64,000 bases of DNA from Streptomyces spongiicola (GTDB lineage: Bacteria > Actinomycetota > Actinomycetes > Streptomycetales > Streptomycetaceae), in contig NZ_CP029254.1 in NCBI RefSeq assembly GCF_003122365.1, positions 4,241,501 through 4,305,500 of the forward strand, given 5' to 3'. A model generated the notes under the pieces. The model was not told the origin of the DNA. It ran no database searches and was given only the letters and a program-made list of their open reading frames with translations. Shown here piece after piece: positions 16,394-35,076 of the stretch (positions within the stretch are counted from its first letter, which is position 1; the number at the start of each line of letters is the position of its first letter). Position numbers and translations under genes: made by a program.

Positions 16394-16440
16394 CGCCGAA
16401 GGGCGATCATCCATTCGGGTGGTCGCCCTTCGGCGTTGTC
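16394..16440 (+). terminator. Hairpin after rplL
   Basis: CGCCGAAGGGCGA (16394-16406) pairs exactly with TCGCCCTTCGGCG (16423-16435), followed by TTGTC. It is positioned to reduce read-through from rplJL into rpoBC. Confidence 0.7.
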
Positions 16441-16703
16441 GCAGCGTCGGGCGGGCGCCTTGCGCTGTCCGTCGCGGGGAGTAAGGTGATCTTCGCCGTG
16501 CGCACGGGTGACGATCCCCGCAGTCAGGATTGGGCTGGGGGGCCTTGACGAACCGCACGCAGCGCGCAATTCTCAGGACGCGTCGTCACAACGGTCCAAG
16601 TTCGAGGCATGGATCGGCGGTCGAACGGGCAGTATCGGTGTGCGCCTCCCGGCGCGCGGCATACCGCGGAGTTGAGAACAACGAGGGTCTCGGTAAACCC
16701 GCC

Positions 16704-16733
16704 CTGGACATCAGTGGGCCAAGTGGCTACACT
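16704..16733 (+). promoter_or_regulatory. Candidate rpoB promoter
   Basis: CTGGAC (16704-16709) and TACACT (16728-16733) are 18 bases apart. Transcription would begin near 16740, about 157 bases upstream of the rpoB start. Confidence 0.45.
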
Positions 16734-16896
16734 GACCCTTTGCGCTGCCTGTTAGCTGCCCCCTGCCCGTCACCAGGGGCATCCCCTCGCACGAGCATCG
16801 TTGACCGGAATAGCCCTGACCTGGGATTTCTGTCTTTGTGCCCGGCTTGGGACCGGTACGCGCGTAGTGAGTCCGAGCCCTCGGAAGGACCCCCTC

Positions 16897-20382
<3,486 letters not shown>

Positions 20383-20389
20383 CGGGCCT

Positions 20390-20458
20390 GGCCGGGGCTC
20401 CCGACGGGAGCCCCGGCCGTCCCCGGACCCTCCCCCTACGCCCTGTGGGCGTGGAGGG
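20390..20458 (+). other. Pair of hairpins between rpoB and rpoC
   Basis: GGCCGGGGCTCCC (20390-20402) pairs with GGGAGCCCCGGCC (20406-20418) around a three-base loop. A second stem follows, CCCTCC..ACGCCC with GGGCGT..GGAGGG (about 20428-20458). They may set rpoB/rpoC message ratios by processing or partial attenuation. Confidence 0.6.
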
Positions 20459-20511
20459 ACCCCCCATCAGACCATTGATTGAGACACGACCCTGAGAGGG
20501 ATTGACGCATA

Positions 20512-24420
<3,909 letters not shown>

Positions 24421-24432
24421 GGCGCACGTCTG

Positions 24433-24475
24433 ACGCCAAGGGCGGCCACCCTCCGGGGTGGCCGCCCTTCGGCGT
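24433..24475 (+). terminator. Terminator hairpin after rpoC
   Basis: AAGGGCGGCCACCC (24438-24451) pairs with GGGTGGCCGCCCTT (24456-24469) around TCCG; outer ACGCC/GGCGT bases extend it with one bulge. No T-run follows. Confidence 0.7.
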
Positions 24476-24521
24476 GCGGTGTGCGGTGTGCGGTGGGCGC
24501 GGTGGCGATGGCGGTGGCGGT

Positions 24522-24580
24522 GGGGGAGGAACGAGGGGAGGAGGGAACGAGGGGAGGAGGGAACGAGGGGACGAGAGAAC
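24522..24580. repeat. Purine-only tract with 16-bp repeats
   Basis: The words ACGAGGGGAGGAGGGA begin at 24531, 24547 and 24563 (the last partial). Runs of three to five G recur through a nearly pure A/G strand, which could form G-quadruplex or triplex structures. Confidence 0.7.
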
Positions 24581-24861
24581 CAGAGGACGCCTGAGACGGC
24601 GATCGCGGACCGACGCGGGCAGTCCGGCGGAGCCGGTCCCTCGGCTGGGCTCCGGTGCCCGAGGGCCGTGCCGTGCGGACACCACCGCCTCAACCTGCTC
24701 CACGCGGACGACGACATCGCTGCCGTCACGAAGGTGCGTGTCCCCGAGCTGTTCGACGGTCAGCGCGCGGCCGGGCAGCCGGCCACCCAGCTGCCCGGGA
24801 GCGGCGCCCATGGGCCCCGTGCCCGCCGACGAGCAGGCGCAGGGCCCGTGCGGTCCGGAGG

Positions 24862-25074
24862 TCAGCCTCCCGAGGCGTACGTCACGAAGTCCGCCCAGGC
24901 CGACCGCGTCAGAGCGAGTCGGGGGCCGTCGAGGCACTTGGAGTCGCGCACATGGACCGTGCCGGGCACGGCGGCGACCTCGAGGCAGGAGTCACCCTCG
25001 CTGCTGCTGCTGTAGCTGCTCTTGAACCACATCAGGTCGGGGGCGTCCCCGGCCGAGGTGTTGCGGATCATCAT
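24862..25074 (-). CDS. DUF397 domain protein
   Basis: A 70-residue protein made of a single DUF397 domain (WFKSSYSSSSEGDSCLEVA ... VHVRDSK ... LALTRSAWADFV), which is abundant in Streptomyces and nearly always follows an XRE/DUF5753 regulator. Its start overlaps the regulator's stop in an ATGA arrangement, so translation is coupled. In WhiJ/AbaA-type systems such small proteins are thought to modulate the cognate DNA-binding protein. Either of two adjacent ATG codons could be used. Confidence 0.9.
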   Translation of the reverse strand: MMIRNTSAGDAPDLMWFKSSYSSSSEGDSCLEVAAVPGTVHVRDSKCLDGPRLALTRSAWADFVTYASGG

Positions 25075-25946
25075 GTATCCCCCAGCAGTTGCTCGATGAA
25101 GGCAGTCGACTCACGGGGCGTGAGGGCCTGGGCCCGGATGATGCCATAGCGGAGTTCCAGGATACGGAGCTGCCGGGCCTCGGTCACCGGTCGACCGTTG
25201 GCCATGGCCGGAGAGCGCCCGACCACCGAGCCGTCCTCGAACTTCAGCACCTCGATGCCGCCTGCCAGCCCGGCATGCTGCTCGCGGTCCATCGGCATCA
25301 CCTGTAGCTCAACGTTCCTCAACTGGGCCACTTCCAGGAGGTGTTCAAGCTGGTTGCGGACCAGTGCCCTACCGCCGAGGGGACGCCGAAGCGTCCACTC
25401 CTCCAGAACGAAGCTGAGTTCAGGCGCCGGGTCGCGCTCGAACACCGACTTGCGGGCCACCCGCGCGGCGATGAACCGATCCACCTCGTCCCCGGTATAG
25501 GCCGGGCGGCGCATCAGCAGCAGCCCACGCGCGTACTCCGGCGTCTGCAGCAGCCCATGGACGTTCAGCGGGTCGTACAACTGGAGTTCGACCGCCCGCC
25601 CCTCCAACTGCGCCAGATCCCGAACCTTCTTCGGATATCTGACCTTGCCCACGTCCTCCTTCATGGCCGCAAGCAGCCCACCCGCCCCCAGCACCTCGTC
25701 CGCCCTGTCCAGATACTCGGGGCGGGGAATCCGCTTCCCGCCCTCGATCTTGTAGACCAGGTCCTCCCCGTACCCCACCGCCTCGCCGAACTCACCGGCC
25801 CGCAGGCCCGCCGCCTCCCGCCGCAGCCTCAACTGCCGCCCCACCGTGGCGACCACGGCCACGCCCCAGTCGTCGTTCGGCTCCACCTCCCACCCCGGCT
25901 CGTCCGTCTCAGTCGTCGGCCGCCGCACCTCGTTGTCCACCGACAT
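25071..25946 (-). CDS. XRE-family regulator with DUF5753 (WhiJ/AbaA-like)
   Basis: A 291-residue protein. An N-terminal XRE helix-turn-helix covers about residues 35-85 (RQLRLRREAAGLRAGEFGEAVGYGEDLVYKIEGGKR), and the remainder is a DUF5753 domain, with the LLQTPEYARGLL motif and a Tyr/Arg-rich C-terminus. I chose ATG 25946, preceded by GGAGGAG; the frame extends upstream without similarity. The gene forms an operon with the DUF397 gene and is divergent from an RsbW-like ATPase gene. This triad recurs many times in Streptomyces genomes and influences development or antibiotic production where studied. It is an accessory insert between rpoC and rpsL. Confidence 0.88.
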   Translation of the reverse strand: MSVDNEVRRPTTETDEPGWEVEPNDDWGVAVVATVGRQLRLRREAAGLRAGEFGEAVGYGEDLVYKIEGGKRIPRPEYLDRADEVLGAGGLLAAMKEDVGKVRYPKKVRDLAQLEGRAVELQLYDPLNVHGLLQTPEYARGLLLMRRPAYTGDEVDRFIAARVARKSVFERDPAPELSFVLEEWTLRRPLGGRALVRNQLEHLLEVAQLRNVELQVMPMDREQHAGLAGGIEVLKFEDGSVVGRSPAMANGRPVTEARQLRILELRYGIIRAQALTPRESTAFIEQLLGDT

Positions 25947-26113
25947 ACCGCACTCCTCCGTCGTACCGTCGTACCGCTGTGCCGTACGGCCCGTACCGCA
26001 CCCGCAACGCCCGCTCCGACAGCCCGGACAGCAGCGGACAAGCTCCGGACGGTCACCGTACGTATCGGCTGCGTCACTGTTCACGGTAAGCGCATGCCGC
26101 CACGCTCAGTGAG

Positions 26114-26659
26114 GTGAACCGGAAAAATTCCACCCAACTTCACCCCTGGACACGTCACTTCGGTGTGCTGCTTTCCCCCACGCCACGCGGTGCCCGGCTC
26201 GCCCGGCTTCTCGCGACCGAGTGGCTCCGCACCTGGGACCTGCCGCACTCCTCCCTCGAGGTCGCCGCGCACCTCGTCGCAGAACTCGCCTCGAACGCCG
26301 CCGTCCACGGGCGCGTCACCGGGCGGGGGTTCCGCCTCGTGCTCCTCGCCGACGCCGGCACCCTCCGTATCGAGGTGACGGACACGCGCGGTGACGACCT
26401 GCCCCACCGCCGGCCGCCCGCTCCCGACGCCGAGTCCGGACGCGGGCTGGTGCTCGTCGAGGCTCTCGCCGACCGCTGGGGTGTCGAACCGGGTCCCGTC
26501 CCCCGCAAGACCGTGTGGGCCGAACTCGACCTGTCACCGAATCCCGGAAAGCCGAACTCCGGTGCGCCGGTCGCTCCCCACCAGGAACCGAGAGGAGAGA
26601 AAGAACCCGACCAAGCCCCACCCCTCCCTCCCGCGGCAGCCGCTCACTCTCACGGGTGA
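26114..26659 (+). CDS. RsbW-like ATP-binding protein (HATPase, anti-sigma-type)
   Basis: A 181-residue protein with a GHKL ATPase domain in residues 15-145. The N box is ELASNAAVHG (N61), the G1 box VTDTRGDD (D90), and the G2 box ESGRGLVLVEALADRWG. The C-terminal 35 residues are Pro/Ala/Glu-rich and appear disordered. The GTG at 26114 has a weak ribosome binding site; a GTG at 26162 is an alternative. The gene is divergent from the XRE/DUF397 pair across 167 bases, the usual arrangement of this three-gene module. Such proteins are SpoIIAB/RsbW relatives, but few have a known sigma factor partner. Confidence 0.85.
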   Translation: MNRKNSTQLHPWTRHFGVLLSPTPRGARLARLLATEWLRTWDLPHSSLEVAAHLVAELASNAAVHGRVTGRGFRLVLLADAGTLRIEVTDTRGDDLPHRRPPAPDAESGRGLVLVEALADRWGVEPGPVPRKTVWAELDLSPNPGKPNSGAPVAPHQEPRGEKEPDQAPPLPPAAAAHSHG

Positions 26660-26814
26660 ACCTCCCCCACTGAGCTGGATTCGGAGCCGGTCCGCTGCTC
26701 TACGCTCAGCGCGGCACCACACGCGGCACCCCGCCACAACCGAAAAGCAACGGCCCTCGCCGGGACGGCAATCCCAGTGCGAGGGCCTGACCACCAAGGA
26801 ACTCAACCTTCCCG

Positions 26815-28116
26815 ATGGACACCCAGAACCCTAGCGTGCGCCCGCACGCCCAGTCCCGTATCAGCGGGAAAATCCACCCCCGCCGCCCCGGCGGCTCCGC
26901 GGCACGTCCCGCCGGCGTCATCCACGACAACACCCGGCACACCAGCCACTTCACGGTGATCGGCAACCATCTCGCCCAGCACCGCGAGCTTTCGGGGCTC
27001 GCGATCGGGCTGGGCGTGCACATCCAGTCGCTCAAGGCCGGCAGCCTTGTCGACATCAGGACCCTCGCCGGGCGCTTCCCCGAGGGCCAGGCCCGTATCG
27101 CCGCCGCCCTGCGGGAGCTGGAAGTCCACGGCTATCTGCGGCGCCCTCGCGAGCGCACCCCGAGCGGACGCATGGTCACCCGCACGATCTCCTGCAACCA
27201 GCCGGGCCGTTCCGGCGCCGCGACCATGGCGCATGAGGGCACCGCTGGCGGGCAGTGCACCGCTGCTCCCGAGGCCACCGCCGGTGGGGAGGCCACCGCG
27301 GCCCGAGACGCGACCGACGAGCACGGCTCGGCCGTTGTGCACCGCGTCGCCGATGCGCACCGAGCAGCCGACGAGCACGGGGCCACCGACGAGCACGGCG
27401 CCGCCGACACACACGGCTCGGCCGTTGCACACCGTGCGGCGGACACGTACCACGTCACCGACGCGCACGGCGTCACCGACGCGCACGGCGCCACCGGCGC
27501 GCACCGAGCAGCGGACGCGCAGGAAGCGGCCGTTATGCTCGCCGCGCCCGGCGCGCCCGCCGTGCCGCCGGATGTGAGCAGGGTGACCGACGAGCGCCGG
27601 GTCCACGATGCGCAGAGCGTGCCCAAGCCGCCGGCCCGTGCGGTGCCGGCCACCGCCCCGCGCCGGCGATCCCCGCGCCGAGCGGCCCTCCCGGCCGTAC
27701 CGCAGCCCGCGTACCCCGCCGCGAGCCTGCTCAGGACCGCCGCCGAGGTCCTCGCCCGCCTCCGCCACGACGATCCCCGGCTCCTGCTCTCCGCCGCCGA
27801 TGCGGAACACCTCGCGCCCGGGGTCGCCGCCTGGCTGGAACGGGACCTTCCGCCCGACGCCGTACGCCACGCGCTGACCAGCCACCTGCCGCCCGAGCCC
27901 TTGCGCCGCCCGGCCGCCCTGCTGGCCCACCGCCTCGCGGACCGGATTCCTCCCCTGCCGCCGTTCCGGGCCCCCGAGGCGCCTCCGCCCGTCCGGCATC
28001 CCCTCCGCAACTGCGACGGTTGCGACCGCGCCTACCGGGGCCCGGATCCGGATGTCTGCCCGGGGTGCGCGGAGCGAGGCCGAATCCCGGGAATCCCGTC
28101 GAAGCGGCTCTCCTGA
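26815..28116 (+). CDS. Winged-helix protein with His/Asp repeats and zinc-ribbon tail
   Basis: A 433-residue protein of a family common in Streptomyces and often annotated as a helix-turn-helix protein. Residues about 42-125 form a MarR/GntR-like winged helix (HFTVIGNHLAQHRELSGLAIGL ... LAGRFPEGQARIAAALRELEVHGYLRR). Residues 163-238 hold about nine imperfect repeats of A(T/A)D(E/A)HG. Residues 250-390 are Pro/Ala/Arg-rich, with helical segments that may be a second domain. The C-terminus carries CxxC...CxxC (C400, C403, C415, C418), a probable zinc ribbon. It is likely a DNA-binding regulator, target unknown. The start ATG 26815 has an AAGGAAC at a long spacing. Confidence 0.75.
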   Translation: MDTQNPSVRPHAQSRISGKIHPRRPGGSAARPAGVIHDNTRHTSHFTVIGNHLAQHRELSGLAIGLGVHIQSLKAGSLVDIRTLAGRFPEGQARIAAALRELEVHGYLRRPRERTPSGRMVTRTISCNQPGRSGAATMAHEGTAGGQCTAAPEATAGGEATAARDATDEHGSAVVHRVADAHRAADEHGATDEHGAADTHGSAVAHRAADTYHVTDAHGVTDAHGATGAHRAADAQEAAVMLAAPGAPAVPPDVSRVTDERRVHDAQSVPKPPARAVPATAPRRRSPRRAALPAVPQPAYPAASLLRTAAEVLARLRHDDPRLLLSAADAEHLAPGVAAWLERDLPPDAVRHALTSHLPPEPLRRPAALLAHRLADRIPPLPPFRAPEAPPPVRHPLRNCDGCDRAYRGPDPDVCPGCAERGRIPGIPSKRLS

Positions 28117-28462
28117 TCGATGCGCGGGCCGAGCGCGGGTGCGCGGCAAGCCAGTTCAACGTAGCCGACCAGTGCCTTCACGTGCCGAGACCGGGTGAGG
28201 GAGCAGTTCGGCGTCTCGCCGACCGGAGTCGGGCACCGGCCCGCAAGCCACGCCTTCCGGCATGAGCGCATGACACCCGAGCACCGCCGGGCGCCGTCTC
28301 ATGGGGCTCCGCGCTCGGTCACCTGTTGGGGTGAACATCGTCAACTGGCCCTGATTCAGGCTCTTTTGCGCAGCTACCTTCGTCGTGCGGCACATGCCTT
28401 CCGCATGTGTCGAAGGTGCCCGGCGCCTTCCCGTTCGCCCACTGCCCATCACAGGAACGCTC
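28117..28462. other. Intergenic region
   Basis: About 346 bases with no gene. An inverted repeat CACATGC...GCATGTG (28391-28409) lies about 55 bases before the next start and could be an operator or leader hairpin. Confidence 0.45.
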
Positions 28463-29359
28463 ATGGTCAGCTCGTCCCACGAGGCGATGCACCGCATCTT
28501 CCAGGACCACCCGGGCCTCTTCTCCGGGGTGTCCGAGGTGCTCGGCGTCGACTTCGCCCCACCCACCTCGGTCACCGTCCTGCCTACAGACCTCACCGAG
28601 ACGCGCCCGCTCGAACGACGCGTCGACACCCTGCTGAGGCTGGAGACGGAAGAGGACGAGCCGATTCTCCTCGCCGTCGAGGCCCAGGGCAGGAGGGACC
28701 CGGACAAGCCCGCGAGCTGGGCCTACTACGCCTCGTACCTGCTCGCGAAGTACCGGCTCCAGCCGATGCTGCTGGTGGTCTGCCAGGATCGCGCTACCGC
28801 CGAATGGGCGGCTAGGCCGGTCCGCTTCGGCCCTCCCCAGTGGCCGCTGCTCACCCTGCGGCCGCTCGTCGCGGGGCCGCACAACATGCCGGTGCTCACC
28901 GACCCCGCCGACGTGCGCAAGGATCTCGCGCTCGCCACACTGTCCGCGATCACCCAGGCCGCGAATCCGGACATCGGGGCCATACTCAAGGCAATGACCA
29001 ACGTGCTGCGGGACACGCCCGCAGTCCTCGCCAACCCGATCGTCGAACTCATCGCGCAGGGTCTGGGCACGTACCCAGCCGCAGATACATGGAGGAAACT
29101 GGTGGCCGTGGACCTCTCTTTCTACAAGTCGCCCCTTTCCGAGGAACTCCGTGACGAGGGCCGTGCCGAGGGCCGTGCCGAGGGTGAGGCGCGGCGCGCG
29201 GCCGAGGACGTCCTGGACGTCCTGGCGGAGCGCGGTATCGCCGTGCCCGAGGAGGTTCGTGAGCGCGTGGTCGGCTGCGGCGACCCCGACACGCTGCGTC
29301 GCTGGCTCCGGCGGGCCGTCACCGCTCCCTCGGCTGACGCGATCTTCGCGGACGAGTAG
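28463..29359 (+). CDS. PD-(D/E)XK nuclease-like protein, Rpn/transposase-associated type
   Basis: A 298-residue protein. The N-terminal third resembles the Rpn/PDDEXK family often labelled putative transposase: a catalytic-type Asp in RRVDTLLRL (D55) followed by VEAQGRRDPDKPASWAYYASYL, where E73 and Q75 form the E-x-Q variant of the nuclease motif. The C-terminus has the family's DEGRAEGRAEGEARRAAEDVL segment and a helical tail. I chose ATG 28463 after AGGAA; upstream in-frame ATGs are not conserved. Homologues occur in many copies in streptomycete genomes. DNA cleavage has been shown for E. coli Rpn proteins but not for this branch. Confidence 0.75.
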   Translation: MVSSSHEAMHRIFQDHPGLFSGVSEVLGVDFAPPTSVTVLPTDLTETRPLERRVDTLLRLETEEDEPILLAVEAQGRRDPDKPASWAYYASYLLAKYRLQPMLLVVCQDRATAEWAARPVRFGPPQWPLLTLRPLVAGPHNMPVLTDPADVRKDLALATLSAITQAANPDIGAILKAMTNVLRDTPAVLANPIVELIAQGLGTYPAADTWRKLVAVDLSFYKSPLSEELRDEGRAEGRAEGEARRAAEDVLDVLAERGIAVPEEVRERVVGCGDPDTLRRWLRRAVTAPSADAIFADE

Positions 29360-29553
29360 TCCGGCCCGGCCGAGCCGGGCCGTCGGGCACCGTCCGGCGG
29401 GTCTCGAGCGCACCGGGTGACGGCAGTGGAACGGGACGAAGGTCGTCTGGCTCCGGCATTGTCGGCACCACCGGGGCCATCGACGATGACGGCGTCTTCG
29501 GGCCCGGACGCATCTCGTGTGCCGGGTCCTTCGCGTCAGAGTGGAGCCGCACC

Positions 29554-29772
29554 ATGTCGTGGGTGGTGGGGACGGGCACCCTGCCGGGGCTGCTCGCGAT
29601 CGCATGGGCGATCGTGACGCTGCGGACAGGGTGGGTCGCGCCCATGGCACGCCGCTACGTCGCGTGGCCCCACCTTCGCGGTCTCGCCGACCTGCTCACG
29701 GGCAGCCCCGCCGTGCTGCGGAGCCTCTTCTGCTCTCGACTCCCGCCGAGCGTCTCCTGGGATGTCCGGTAG
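29554..29772 (+). CDS. Possible small membrane protein
   Basis: A 72-residue frame with a GTGGAG ribosome binding site seven bases before the ATG and high third-position GC (about 65 of 73 codons). One hydrophobic segment at about 9-28 (GTLPGLLAIAWAIVTLRTGW) could span the membrane, followed by a basic tail. I do not recognise it. It may be a genuine small protein or a chance frame. Confidence 0.35.
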   Translation: MSWVVGTGTLPGLLAIAWAIVTLRTGWVAPMARRYVAWPHLRGLADLLTGSPAVLRSLFCSRLPPSVSWDVR

Positions 29773-30031
29773 CTCCGGTCCCGGCGCCGCGGCTCCGCCC
29801 CGCCTCCGCCATGCGCGCGCGGGCCCGATGGAGCCGGGCGGCACCGGCGAGGCGGTGTCGCGTCGGACGTACTCCACGTACGCGTACCGCCGTGGTGGCC
29901 GCCCCGTGCCCGGTCGGCGCGAGGCGCCCGCGAGGCGCCCGCGAGGCGCCCGCGAGGCCGCCGGGACATGCGGCGGGGTATCCGGCCGGGGCGGCGGTTG
30001 TTCCGGCGTGTCGCTCCCCGTCTCATTTGTT
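29773..30031. repeat. Spacer with 11-bp tandem repeat upstream of rpsL
   Basis: GCGAGGCGCCC is repeated at 29919, 29930 and 29941 with a partial copy at 29952. No gene is supported in this interval. Confidence 0.6.
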
Positions 30032-30060
30032 TTGACCGGAGTCCATAGGCTAGGTACGCT
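30032..30060 (+). promoter_or_regulatory. rpsL (str operon) promoter
   Basis: TTGACC (30032-30037) and TACGCT (30055-30060) are 17 bases apart, a near-ideal match to the principal sigma factor. The transcript would have a leader of about 185 bases. Confidence 0.7.
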
Positions 30061-30177
30061 CAGACCTTGTGCCTGGGGTGTGCCCTGGCCCTCGTGCGTG
30101 CCTACGACCGTGCGGGGAGCCTGTATCGGCCACCGTAATCTGCGCCTTTTCCGCCTTCGGCGGGGGTCCGCGGTATT

Positions 30178-30202
30178 CGACACACCCGACCGCGTGGGTC
30201 GG
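30178..30202 (+). promoter_or_regulatory. Leader hairpin shared with rpsJ
   Basis: CCGACC and GGTCGG pair around GCGTG in the rpsL leader. The 25-base segment is identical to one in the rpsJ leader (38435-38459) except for one base. It ends 50 bases before the rpsL start. Function is not known to me. Confidence 0.6.
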
Positions 30203-30252
30203 CGACGTTCCAGGTTAGCTTTACTACACGGCACACAGAAACCGGAGAAGTA

Positions 30253-30624
30253 GTGCCTACGATCCAGCAGCTGGTCCGGAAGGGCCGGCAGGACAAGGTC
30301 GAGAAGAACAAGACGCCCGCACTCGAGGGTTCCCCTCAGCGCCGCGGCGTCTGCACGCGTGTGTTCACGACCACCCCGAAGAAGCCGAACTCGGCCCTCC
30401 GCAAGGTCGCGCGTGTGCGTCTGACCTCGGGTATCGAGGTCACGGCCTACATTCCGGGTGAGGGACACAACCTGCAGGAGCACTCCATCGTGCTCGTGCG
30501 TGGTGGCCGTGTGAAGGACCTGCCGGGTGTTCGCTACAAGATCATCCGCGGTTCGCTCGACACCCAGGGTGTCAAGAACCGCAAGCAGGCCCGCAGCCGC
30601 TACGGCGCCAAGAAGGAGAAGTAA
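30253..30624 (+). CDS. rpsL: 30S ribosomal protein S12
   Basis: A 123-residue S12, part of the decoding centre. Positions where mutations give streptomycin resistance are wild-type: K43 (TPKKPNS), K88 (GRVKDLPG) and P91. In Streptomyces, substitutions at K88 also raise antibiotic production. The start is GTG 30253, preceded by GGAGAAG. It leads the str operon and is followed by rpsG after two bases. Confidence 0.98.
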   Translation: MPTIQQLVRKGRQDKVEKNKTPALEGSPQRRGVCTRVFTTTPKKPNSALRKVARVRLTSGIEVTAYIPGEGHNLQEHSIVLVRGGRVKDLPGVRYKIIRGSLDTQGVKNRKQARSRYGAKKEK

Positions 30625-30626
30625 GA

Positions 30627-31097
30627 ATGCCTCGTAAGGGCCCCGCCCCGAAGCGCCCGGTCATCATCGACCCGGTCTACGGCTCTCCTCTGGTGACCTC
30701 GCTGATCAACAAGATCCTGCTGAACGGCAAGCGCTCCACCGCCGAGCGCATCGTCTACGGCGCCATGGAAGGCCTCCGTGAGAAGACCGGTGCCGACCCG
30801 GTCATCACGCTGAAGCGCGCCCTCGAGAACGTCAAGCCGTCCCTCGAGGTCAAGTCCCGCCGTGTCGGTGGCGCCACCTACCAGGTGCCGATCGAGGTCA
30901 AGCCCGGTCGCGCCTCCACCCTCGCGCTCCGCTGGGTCGTGGGCTACTCGCGCGCCCGCCGCGAGAAGACCATGACCGAGCGCCTCATGAACGAGCTGCT
31001 AGACGCCTCGAACGGCCTCGGCGCATCGGTCAAGAAGCGCGAGGACACGCACAAGATGGCCGAGTCCAACAAGGCCTTCGCGCACTACCGCTGGTAG
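30627..31097 (+). CDS. rpsG: 30S ribosomal protein S7
   Basis: A 156-residue S7 that nucleates the head of the small subunit. It has the basic N-terminus (PRKGPAPKRP) and the conserved beta-hairpin region (GGATYQVPIEVKPGRASTLALRWVV). Second gene of the str operon, just after rpsL, so translational coupling is likely. Confidence 0.98.
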   Translation: MPRKGPAPKRPVIIDPVYGSPLVTSLINKILLNGKRSTAERIVYGAMEGLREKTGADPVITLKRALENVKPSLEVKSRRVGGATYQVPIEVKPGRASTLALRWVVGYSRARREKTMTERLMNELLDASNGLGASVKKREDTHKMAESNKAFAHYRW

Positions 31098-31137
31098 TCG
31101 CAGACCCCATCGAGAACCGAGAGAAGACTGAAGCCTT

Positions 31138-33264
<2,127 letters not shown>

Positions 33265-33417
33265 CTCACCCGAGTACACGCTTTAGGCTTGACGCCGTAA
33301 CCGTCGGGGCGCTCCCCGCGAACCCGTGAGGTTCGTCCCGGCGGCCGGCACCACCAGCAAAGATCACCCTGGCGCCGATGAGTAAGGCGTACAGAACCAC
33401 TCCACAGGAGGACCCCA

Positions 33418-34611
<1,194 letters not shown>

Positions 34612-34654
34612 GTCCTTGACCGTCTGACCCGGCAGCTCCGCAGCGAGCCGCAGG

Positions 34655-34690
34655 CGAGGGGCCCCGCACCGTGAGGTGCGGGGCCCCTCG
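34655..34690 (+). terminator. Terminator after tuf
   Basis: A perfect 16-bp stem (34655-34670 with 34675-34690) closes a GTGA tetraloop of the GNRA class. There is no T-run. Confidence 0.75.
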
Positions 34691-35076
34691 GGCGTGTCCG
34701 GGCCGGCCGGCTTCGGGAGCCGACGGGCCCCGGTCGGCCGACCGGACGATTCCCGTGCGAGGTACTCAGGCGGAAGCCGAGTACCTGAGCGCTGCCACGG
34801 GCGGGATGCGGTGACTTGGATGGGCACCATGCCGCATGACCGCTCCCCCTTCACCGGACAGCCCGGCCTCGGCCCGGGGTTTCCGGCCGGGCCGCGCACA
34901 TCGCCGAACGGCCCGGTACCGCGGCGGCGGAGGGCGGGATCGGGGTCCGGCGCTCGCCCGCACCCGTGGAGACCTGCTTGAACCCGCGCGGAGTGTTTGG
35001 CGATCATGACTGCGCGGCCGTCGAGGCTCGAGGAGCGGGGGCGCGAGGCCGTTGACGCACAGGGAGGCGTACGGGG
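34691..35076. other. tuf downstream spacer
   Basis: About 386 bases with no gene. An inverted repeat AGGTACTC (34760-34767) with GAGTACCT (34779-34786) could be an operator or a small RNA hairpin. The right end should hold the promoter of the following three-gene unit. Confidence 0.45.

Larger units (their letters stand above)
16355..16896. other. rplL-rpoB intergenic region
   Basis: About 540 bases without a gene. It holds a strong hairpin right after rplL and a candidate rpoB promoter, leaving an rpoB leader of roughly 157 bases. This arrangement lets rpoBC be expressed partly independently of rplJL. Confidence 0.6.
24421..24861. other. rpoC downstream region with terminator and polypurine tract
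   Basis: About 440 bases with no supportable gene, although GC composition leaves open frames on both strands. It starts with the rpoC terminator hairpin, then GGTGTGCGGTGTGCGG words and a 16-bp purine repeat (both listed). Confidence 0.6.
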
